From: Balneolaceae bacterium
GTDB lineage: Bacteria > Bacteroidota > Rhodothermia > Balneolales > Balneolaceae
Assembly: GCA_007126675.1 (NCBI GenBank)
Contig: SLAU01000016.1
Location: forward strand, 1 to 5,213
DNA length: 5,213 bases
Direction: 5' to 3'
Positions 1 to 5,213 of the stretch are shown one piece after another. The notes under the pieces are model-generated. The model saw only the letters and a program-made list of their open reading frames with translations, did no database searches and was not told the origin of the DNA. Position 1 is the first letter of the stretch. Every line of letters begins with the position of its first letter. Position numbers and translations under genes: made by a program.

Positions 1-152
1 TCTCCCAGTTTCTCAACTTCATCCATCGTTTGCCGGATGAGTACGGGAATCCAGATCAGGAAGAAATTTGACGCAGTAAGAAACAGAGCACCGGCAATAA
101 ATGCCGCCTTGTACTTCTTTATATAAGCGTTAAGTTTTCGGAGAGGACTCAA
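1..152 (-). CDS. ABC transporter permease/ATP-binding protein, N-terminal fragment (runs off left edge)
   Basis: Only the first 50 codons are inside the window, and the gene continues past the left edge. The translation begins MSPLRKLNAYIKKYK, followed by a hydrophobic helix at about residues 17-37 and then IPVLIRQTMDEVEKLG. A short basic start, a first membrane helix ending in 'IPxLIRQxMD', and then an acidic loop is the usual opening of the transmembrane domain of MsbA/MdlB-type exporters, which carry permease and ATPase in one chain in the inner membrane. The frame has an in-frame TAA shortly upstream and no ATG or GTG. The TTG at 150-152 is the best start, with AGG six bases before it. 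The nucleotide-binding domain is outside the window, so the assignment rests on the N-terminus alone and the substrate cannot be guessed. It lies 63 bases after the FAD oxidoreductase gene on the same strand. Confidence 0.68.
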   Translation of the reverse strand, partial: MSPLRKLNAYIKKYKAAFIAGALFLTASNFFLIWIPVLIRQTMDEVEKLG

Positions 153-158
153 TTCTTG

Positions 159-161
159 CCT
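159..161 (-). promoter_or_regulatory. Weak ribosome binding site supporting the TTG start of the ABC transporter gene
   Basis: The minus strand reads AGGCAAGAATTG, placing an AGG core six bases before the TTG at 150-152. It is short, but it is the only Shine-Dalgarno-like motif near the only plausible start codon in this frame, so it helps decide the start. Confidence 0.4.
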
Positions 162-215
162 GGTTGTGTGTAATGAGATATCACAACTTTAATTAACTGA
201 ATTTCATTCAATTAC

Positions 216-1253
216 TCAGTCGCTGTATTTATTGATCCATTCTTTGGCAAGCAGGTAACCAGATCTGTATGCATCATCTACCGTGTTGCCTTGAAAGTAA
301 TCACCGATAAGCGCTAATGGTGCATCTTCAAAATCAAGTTCCATAAAGGATCGGCCCAGAATTTTTTCAGCACGGCTGTATCGCCAGTAATGTAACTGCG
401 ACCATTCCGGTGCAGCACTCCAGCTTCCTGCAATTGAAGACAGATGATCGAGCAACTGTTTGGTAATAACTTCTTCTTTTTGTTTATATACAGATCGTGT
501 ATACCCGGGAGTAGCCTGAACCACCAGAGAGCATTCCTGCTTTGAGGCCTTTTTAGAACCTTCATTTGAGATAAATTGTATCGGGCTGTTCTGGCATTGG
601 ATTCCCTCCCACTCCGGTATCTCTTTATCTCCGTAGCCTAACATCAGCGAGTAGCAGGGTGAGTAAGCGACTTCATCAATTTCTCTGATTATTTTTAATG
701 CCTGTACTTCATCGGTAGCTGTTTGTAAGATACCGTACGCCTGCGGCGCAGGAAGTGCAAGAATTACTGCATCCGCCTCGAAGGTGTTAGAGGCAGTCAG
801 ATTTATCATCCATGACCTTTTCCTACTCCTGTTTGGGCCGATATGTGTTAATCCCCCGGCAAGTGTTTCGGTTTTAACATCCACCCACCGGCTTAAATAT
901 TTACCTATTGAGTTCATACCCTTTGTTGCGGCAAATGAGACATTGTTTTCAAGGTTCGGACTTTTCGCATATAAATTTTCACCATCATAAAAGGAAATTT
1001 TATCGCCCCACCTTTTAACCAGTCCCTGGTCAAGCAGTTCAACTACAAAACTTTGAAATTCCGGAGATTTAGCCTCAAAATAGCTTAAACCGTGATCCAG
1101 TTTGGTATTAAGGTCTTTACCGGCATACCGAGTTGCCATTCTGCCGCCATATCCTTTGCTCTTTTCGATGATTGTAACTTCATGTCCGCTCTTTGCAAGC
1201 AGGCGCCCGGCAGTCAGACCGGCAAGTCCTGCACCTATAATTCCAATTACCAT
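216..1253 (-). CDS. Renalase-like NAD(P)/FAD-dependent oxidoreductase
   Basis: This 345-residue protein is a probable cytosolic flavoprotein. The N-terminus has a complete Rossmann dinucleotide-binding motif: G7-A-G9-L-A-G12, with an acidic residue E30 at the end of the second strand for the ribose. It is followed by GGRMATR at 36-42 and LDHGLSYF at 52-59, both typical of the amine-oxidase/renalase group (COG3380). Near the C-terminus, HYWRYSRA (288-295) and LIGDYFQGNTVDDAYRSG (315-332) match the conserved flavin-binding end of this group. Length is close to that of human renalase (about 340 residues). Known bacterial renalases oxidise mis-reduced dihydropyridine isomers of NAD(P)H back to NAD(P)+; that activity is a family-level inference here. 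No signal peptide is seen. The ATG start puts the Rossmann strand at residues 2-6, as expected. There is no clear Shine-Dalgarno sequence upstream. The gene follows the AtuA-family gene by 94 bases and precedes the ABC transporter gene. Confidence 0.88.
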   Translation of the reverse strand: MVIGIIGAGLAGLTAGRLLAKSGHEVTIIEKSKGYGGRMATRYAGKDLNTKLDHGLSYFEAKSPEFQSFVVELLDQGLVKRWGDKISFYDGENLYAKSPNLENNVSFAATKGMNSIGKYLSRWVDVKTETLAGGLTHIGPNRSRKRSWMINLTASNTFEADAVILALPAPQAYGILQTATDEVQALKIIREIDEVAYSPCYSLMLGYGDKEIPEWEGIQCQNSPIQFISNEGSKKASKQECSLVVQATPGYTRSVYKQKEEVITKQLLDHLSSIAGSWSAAPEWSQLHYWRYSRAEKILGRSFMELDFEDAPLALIGDYFQGNTVDDAYRSGYLLAKEWINKYSD

Positions 1254-1347
1254 ATTGTTGTCAGGTTTTAAATTTTGTCTCTTAGCAAGCCGTTATCATT
1301 ATGGGGAAGTTACTGAACTAATTAAACACCTTCCTCATTTAATTCGA

Positions 1348-2715
1348 TTAAACTTCAAAGACATCTACTACCGGAGTTGCGGCTTTTTTATCGAGTAATG
1401 CAGGCCAGTAAGCAACCACTTCGCTGGCTTTGGGCCTGCCGCCGGCAAACCCGGTAACACCGCTCGGGCCGGTTAATATTAACGGAGCAATCTCTTTTCC
1501 AAATCTGTTAATATCATTTCTTTTGTATCCGTGCACTGAAACTCTCATCTGTACTTCGTTGAGTTCATCCAGTTCTTTTTCCGGTATTGACGGATCTTCA
1601 TTGCATGCATTCAGACCCACCAATTCAACATTATAATCAGCAAACTCCAGGCCAAGACTGTCGGCTCTGTTTTTTAAAATTTCCCCTGCTTTTTGAGCTT
1701 TTTTAACTGCATCGGGCCAGCAATATACCAATGTGGATGATAGTTTGAATCCGTCATTATAACTGGCTGAAACTTTATAAGTTGGTGTGTCTGCTTTTCC
1801 TTTTATTCCAAAAACGCGGACCCTGTCTTTACCGGCTTCTTCAAGTTGAATGCTTGAAAAATCAGCGATGCAATCCGGTGTTATATATTCTTCAGGGTTA
1901 CCTATTTCATAGAGAAGCTGCTCTTTAACCGTCATTTCTGATACCAGTCCGCCGGTGCCCTCATGCTTGGTCACGTAAAACGAGGCATCGGGATATGCTT
2001 CAATAATCGGGAATCCAAGATCAGTAAAATCTTCAACTTTTTCCCAATCTGTAAAATTACCACCCGATACCTGTCCGCCGCACTCAATAATATGTCCCGC
2101 AATTGTTCCGGCCGACATCTTATCAAAATCATCATACTCCCAGCCAAATTCGTAAATCATCGGTGCCAGTGTTAAACCTGTATCGGTAACTCTACCGGTA
2201 ATTACAATATCGGCTCCTTTTTGAAGTGCTTCCACAATGGGCCGACACCCGAAATACACATTGGCACTTAATAGTTCATCTTTCACGGATGAAATAGGCT
2301 CTCCGGTTTCCATGTTTTTTAGCAGATGACCTTCTGCAATTAGTTCGTCAAGATTTGGCAGAATATCATCACCATCAACTACGGCAATTTTTAAACCTTT
2401 ATAGCCTTTTTCCCTCGCAATATTCAAAAGTACTTCTTTACAGGCTCTTGGATTTACACCTCCTGCATTCGAAATCACTTTCACTCCTTTGTTTGAGATC
2501 TCATCAAGTATTTCATCAACAACCCCGACAAAATCACGGGCATAGCCATACTCCGGATTTCTCATTCTTTGTTTTTGCATGATAGACATCGTTACCTCGG
2601 CGAGGTAATCCATAACCAGGTAATCAATTTCCCCTTTTTTTGCCTGTTTAATTGGGGCATCAGGCAGATCACCCCAAAAGCCCTGTCCGGACGCAATTCT
2701 GATAGACTCTTTCAC
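1348..2715 (-). CDS. AtuA-family (DUF1446) protein, acyclic terpene utilisation type
   Basis: The protein has 455 residues from the preferred GTG start. Landmarks of the DUF1446/AtuA family are visible in order: SGQGFWGD (residues 9-16), ISNAGGVNP (81-89), DIVITGRVTDTGL (169-181), ECGGQVSGGNF (211-221), HEGTGGLVS (251-259) and GPSGVTGFAGGRPK (416-429). AtuA is named after the Pseudomonas citronellol/geraniol gene cluster, but its biochemical role is not established, so no reaction is claimed. No signal peptide or membrane helix is seen, so it is probably cytosolic. Many relatives are near 590 residues because of an extra C-terminal domain of about 100 residues, or have that domain as a separate small gene; neither is present here. 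An in-frame extension to TTG codons at 2730 and 2727 is possible (up to 460 residues). The GTG at 2713-2715 is preferred because it has GGAG six bases upstream and gives the start MKESIRIASGQGFWGD, which suits the family. No carboxylase genes for terpene degradation are in the window. Confidence 0.9.
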   Translation of the reverse strand: MKESIRIASGQGFWGDLPDAPIKQAKKGEIDYLVMDYLAEVTMSIMQKQRMRNPEYGYARDFVGVVDEILDEISNKGVKVISNAGGVNPRACKEVLLNIAREKGYKGLKIAVVDGDDILPNLDELIAEGHLLKNMETGEPISSVKDELLSANVYFGCRPIVEALQKGADIVITGRVTDTGLTLAPMIYEFGWEYDDFDKMSAGTIAGHIIECGGQVSGGNFTDWEKVEDFTDLGFPIIEAYPDASFYVTKHEGTGGLVSEMTVKEQLLYEIGNPEEYITPDCIADFSSIQLEEAGKDRVRVFGIKGKADTPTYKVSASYNDGFKLSSTLVYCWPDAVKKAQKAGEILKNRADSLGLEFADYNVELVGLNACNEDPSIPEKELDELNEVQMRVSVHGYKRNDINRFGKEIAPLILTGPSGVTGFAGGRPKASEVVAYWPALLDKKAATPVVDVFEV

Positions 2716-2721
2716 AATTTT

Positions 2722-2725
2722 CTCC
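2722..2725 (-). promoter_or_regulatory. Ribosome binding site that decides the AtuA-family start
   Basis: The minus strand reads GGAGAAAATTGTG. GGAG lies six bases before the GTG at 2713-2715, near-ideal Shine-Dalgarno spacing. The upstream TTG codons at 2728-2730 and 2725-2727 have only a weak AAAGA before them, and the second overlaps this motif. It is the clearest ribosome binding site in the window. Confidence 0.6.
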
Positions 2726-2824
2726 AACAATCTTTGATTTCAAATTTCGGTTGGAATATCGCAAAATGTGCAGATAAATGAATGTTCTAATTTGTAAATC
2801 TCTGACAGATCAGCGTTTTCGGGT

Positions 2825-4135
2825 TTATTGATTTACCGCATCCCGGTCAATAAATTGTTTGTAGAGCTGATTTTGCCTGCTGACCATCGGAATTTTATAA
2901 CCGTTGATAAAAACCTGTTCAATTTGCGTAGCCGGCTCAAACGGATCGCCGGTTGTAATTATCAGGTTCGCTTGTTTTCCCGGTTCAAGGCTGCCCAGCC
3001 TGTCATCTACTCCCCACATACGGGCTGCATTTATTGTAAGTGCTTTTAGAGCTTCCTCCCTGCCAAGTCCGTAAGAAGCTGCGAAACCGGCATGCCAATG
3101 AGCATTGCGAACATTTTCAACTTCATTGGTCCCGATCACAACCATAACACCGGCTTCCGCAAGCAGTCCCGGGTTTTGATATGGCCTTTGATAGTTATCA
3201 TAAGGCCGAGTAGGAGTGTACAGTGTATTGACGATTACCGGAATGCCGGCCTCCGCAATTTCATCGGCAAGCCTCCATCCTTCGCTTACTCCGGCAAATA
3301 TGAAATCTATATTGTCTTTCTCTTTAGACCACTCAAGTGCATTTTTGATATCCCTTTCGCGATCTACCGAAATTACAACCGGGATTTCACCGCGAAATAC
3401 CTCCCTCATCGCTTCATATTTTAAGTGTTTATCAGGCCTGATTTTATCTTCAGGATTGTTTTCATACTCCGTCATCATCCTGTGATAAAACTCAGCTTTT
3501 GACCAAAAGTCATTCAGTTTTTTCATTCTTTCGCGGTACTGTTCCTGAACCTGCTGATCTGTTCTTGAATCCCAAAAGCCTCCCCGCATTGTGCTTGGCC
3601 ATTCCAGATGCAGCCCCGCTGATTTTTTCACAGCCATCTGTTCCGGAGAGTATCCCCATAAATCGATAAGAACTGCCTTACCGGAAATAACACCTGAGGT
3701 TGGCAGCGAAAGTACCGTTGTTATACCATCAACCCTTGTAACCGGAATGGATGCTGAGTGAGGGTTGATTGCAGTGAAAGCGAGCATATGAGGATTAAAA
3801 TCCCCGATTTCATTGTGATCAACAGTCAGTGATATAGAGCTGATTTCATGTAATCCAAGTCTTGTTTTGGAATCGATAAATCCCGGATATACATGCTTTC
3901 CGGTGCCGTCTATCACTTTATAGGTATCAGGAATTCGTACGTTTTTTCCGACCAGCGTGATCTTATGATCTTCAATCAGCAATACGCCATCTTCAATTGT
4001 CCCGTCTGTGATGGTATGTATGGTTGCATTGGTGATTGCAAAATTGCCAATGCCGGGCTTTTCAACAATTTGTGCAAAGGCTGAAAAATGAATTGCCAGG
4101 ATTAAAAGTGTTATCGGTGAGATTTTTTTCAGCAT
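2825..4135 (-). CDS. Secreted amidohydrolase-superfamily protein with apparently lost metal ligands
   Basis: The 436-residue protein has the layout of COG1228 (imidazolonepropionase/prolidase-like) amidohydrolases. A signal peptide covers residues 1-21; then come the N-terminal part of the beta-sandwich (ITNATIHTITDGTIEDGVLL, about 34-53), the start of the barrel (PGFIDSKTRLG, 84-94), VDGITTVLSLPTSGVISG (135-152), the barrel core, and the C-terminal return to the sandwich (LGSLEPGKQANLIITTGDP, 380-398). The expected active-site residues are replaced: the HxH after strand 1 is K90/R92, the strand 5 His falls at S256 or D258, the strand 6 His at G282, and the strand 8 Asp at N337. The frame is open and full length, so this looks like selected divergence rather than decay. 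It starts 5 bases after the upstream amidohydrolase stops, so the two are surely co-transcribed. It may be a non-catalytic partner of that enzyme, or use different residues for catalysis. Location is probably periplasmic. Confidence 0.88.
   Translation of the reverse strand: MLKKISPITLLILAIHFSAFAQIVEKPGIGNFAITNATIHTITDGTIEDGVLLIEDHKITLVGKNVRIPDTYKVIDGTGKHVYPGFIDSKTRLGLHEISSISLTVDHNEIGDFNPHMLAFTAINPHSASIPVTRVDGITTVLSLPTSGVISGKAVLIDLWGYSPEQMAVKKSAGLHLEWPSTMRGGFWDSRTDQQVQEQYRERMKKLNDFWSKAEFYHRMMTEYENNPEDKIRPDKHLKYEAMREVFRGEIPVVISVDRERDIKNALEWSKEKDNIDFIFAGVSEGWRLADEIAEAGIPVIVNTLYTPTRPYDNYQRPYQNPGLLAEAGVMVVIGTNEVENVRNAHWHAGFAASYGLGREEALKALTINAARMWGVDDRLGSLEPGKQANLIITTGDPFEPATQIEQVFINGYKIPMVSRQNQLYKQFIDRDAVNQ
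4073..4135 (-). other. Signal peptide (Sec type) of the 2825-4135 amidohydrolase
   Basis: The first 21 residues have a basic start (MLKK), a hydrophobic core (ITLLILAIHF) and a signal peptidase I-like site, AFA followed by Q22. There is no cysteine after the site, so it is not a lipoprotein signal. The mature protein would begin QIVEKPG. Confidence 0.8.
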
Positions 4136-4140
4136 AACAA

Positions 4141-5213
4141 TTAGTGATTATGAAATTGATGGTGATGCGCCTGACGGTTTTCCTCTGTGTCGAACAAAAA
4201 GTACATCTCCTGGATACATGCATCATGGTTTCTTCCGCTGTATGTTTCATACATAATAGCTGCAGTATCCTCATAACTCTGAGTAGGATTTACTGCGCGG
4301 TCAAGCCTCATATCATCCTCATCTTCATCACGGTCAAAATAGACCACACCGTCAATCAAAGTTTTCTCGTTGATCGCGTAGATACTGAGCGGATGTGTGC
4401 TCCAAATTCCAATGTCCGCCTGTTTTCCCACTTCAATGGAACCCACATAATCATCAATCCCAAGCTGCACAGCCGGATTGTATGTGATCATTCTGAGTGC
4501 ATCATTTTTCGACATTTCTCCATACCGCAGTGCTTTGGCAGCCTCGAGATTTAAATGCCGGATAAATGCATTGCTGTCTGAATGGATACTTGTTTTAACT
4601 CCATTCTCAGTCAGAATTACAGGGCTGTAGGCTGTGCTGTAATACACTTCAAATTTGAATGACCACCAATCGGCAAAAATAGAGGCATGTGCTCCATACT
4701 CAGCCAGTTCGGGCGCTACCTTAAAAGCTTCATTAGCATGCTGAAAGGTGTAGCCTGTAATGCCGTACTCTTTAAACACACGGGCAAGCATCAGTATTTC
4801 GTCCGACCTGTACGAATGCGCATGAACAATAATGTTACCTTCAATTATATCAGCCAATACTTCCATTCGCAGATTTTTGGCTACCGGCACCGGCGGCACT
4901 CCCTCACCCGTACTTTCATATTCTTCTTTTTTAGCGAGATAGGCTTCTCTGTTTTTCCGGTAATCCAAAGCTGCATCAAAATGTTCGCGTATCACCGATT
5001 CAACACCCATACGGGTTAGTGGCTGAATGCCCGCTTCCTCGCCATGTACGCGCATGGGATTTTCACCCAATGCAAATTTCACAGTTTGGGGTGCTTCATC
5101 AAATATCATCTCCTGCTGATTGGCACCATACCGGAGTTTCAGTGTCACATTCCGGCCTCCAATCACATTTGCAGAGCCATGCATCAGGTTTATCGTTGTT
5201 ACCCCGCCGGCCA
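4141..5213 (-). CDS. Amidohydrolase-superfamily hydrolase, partial (5' end beyond right edge)
   Basis: The frame is open to the right edge; in-frame residues AGGVTTINL precede the Met at 5184, and AGGVTTINLMHGSANVIGG is the conserved barrel segment of COG1228 amidohydrolases. The Met at 5184 is therefore internal, and 356 residues of the C-terminal part are present. Counting from that Met, metal-ligand candidates are H121 and H123 (VHAHSYRSDEI), H149 (TFQHANEA) and D203 (IHSDSNA). K36 in TVKFALGENP may be the bridging lysine, by analogy only. The first HxH motif and any signal peptide are off the window. GSIEVGKQADIGIW (248-261) marks the return to the sandwich domain. It is followed by an unusually long tail of about 85 residues containing an acidic run (DRDEDEDD) and a His-rich end (HHHQFHNH). 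Relatives include metal-dependent dipeptidases and imidazolonepropionase-like enzymes; the substrate is unknown. Its stop lies 5 bases before the next amidohydrolase. Confidence 0.9.
   Translation of the reverse strand, partial: AGGVTTINLMHGSANVIGGRNVTLKLRYGANQQEMIFDEAPQTVKFALGENPMRVHGEEAGIQPLTRMGVESVIREHFDAALDYRKNREAYLAKKEEYESTGEGVPPVPVAKNLRMEVLADIIEGNIIVHAHSYRSDEILMLARVFKEYGITGYTFQHANEAFKVAPELAEYGAHASIFADWWSFKFEVYYSTAYSPVILTENGVKTSIHSDSNAFIRHLNLEAAKALRYGEMSKNDALRMITYNPAVQLGIDDYVGSIEVGKQADIGIWSTHPLSIYAINEKTLIDGVVYFDRDEDEDDMRLDRAVNPTQSYEDTAAIMYETYSGRNHDACIQEMYFLFDTEENRQAHHHQFHNH

Noticed and set aside
198..210. Inverted repeat TGAAT-TTC-ATTCA just after the FAD oxidoreductase stop codon, plus the palindrome TTAATTAA at 189-196.
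   Set aside because: The stem is only 5 bp and AT-rich, with no G+C-rich core or clean T-run in the transcribed direction, so it does not support a terminator or a specific operator call.
1254..1347. Looked for a small AtuA-companion gene, a terminator or a promoter in the gap between the AtuA-family and FAD genes.
   Set aside because: The gap is too short for the roughly 100-residue companion domain, and no stable stem or recognisable promoter was found.
2741..2748. Minus-strand GAAATTTG, one mismatch from the Bacteroidota -7 box TAnnTTTG, placed suitably upstream of the AtuA-family start.
   Set aside because: No TTG-type -33 element is found at the expected spacing (the nearest is 13 bases away), and AT-rich intergenic DNA yields such matches easily, so it is not called as a promoter.
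2802..2813. Small hairpin CTGA-loop-TCAG after the stop of the 2825-4135 gene.
   Set aside because: A 4-bp stem with no following T-run is expected by chance and is too weak for an intrinsic terminator.
3092..3485. Open frames of about 90-110 codons on the plus strand inside the amidohydrolase gene, and similar ones elsewhere such as 4144-4554 and 4687-5019.
   Set aside because: They lie antisense to strongly supported genes with recognisable family motifs, their translations show no recognisable domain, and no plausible start signals were noted.
4062..4274. A 70-codon minus-strand frame overlapping the junction of the two amidohydrolase genes.
   Set aside because: It overlaps two well-supported genes in another frame and shows no domain or ribosome binding site; it is a shadow frame.

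Overview
The window is a gene-dense bacterial fragment in which every supportable gene lies on the minus strand. Read in the direction of transcription (right to left), there are five genes: the 3' part of an amidohydrolase that enters from the right edge, a second complete secreted amidohydrolase 5 bases further on, an AtuA/DUF1446-family protein, a renalase-like FAD oxidoreductase, and the first 50 codons of an ABC exporter that leaves through the left edge. The gaps are 5, about 109, 94 and 63 bases. No tRNA, rRNA, CRISPR array, insertion sequence or convincing terminator is visible.

The organism is probably a member of the Balneolota/Rhodothermota or a related Bacteroidota-like lineage. 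This is an inference from moderate-to-low G+C, mostly weak Shine-Dalgarno signals, and paired secreted COG1228-type amidohydrolases, which I associate with these groups. No phylogenetic marker is present, so the assignment is tentative.

Region by region: 1-152 is the N-terminus of an ABC transporter permease/ATPase, probably starting at TTG. 216-1253 is a renalase-like FAD protein. 1348-2715 is the AtuA-family protein, whose best start is a GTG with a good ribosome binding site rather than the upstream TTG codons. 2825-4135 is a signal-peptide-bearing amidohydrolase in which the usual metal ligands appear to be replaced. 4141-5213 is the catalytic and C-terminal part of a second amidohydrolase that keeps its ligands and ends in an acidic, histidine-rich tail.

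The 5-base gap makes the amidohydrolase pair almost certainly co-transcribed. An attractive reading is one active metal-dependent hydrolase beside a non-catalytic partner in the periplasm. Whether the AtuA, FAD and ABC genes belong to the same transcript or pathway cannot be decided here. The most noteworthy observation is the apparently ligand-less amidohydrolase; the rest of the window looks like ordinary chromosomal gene content.
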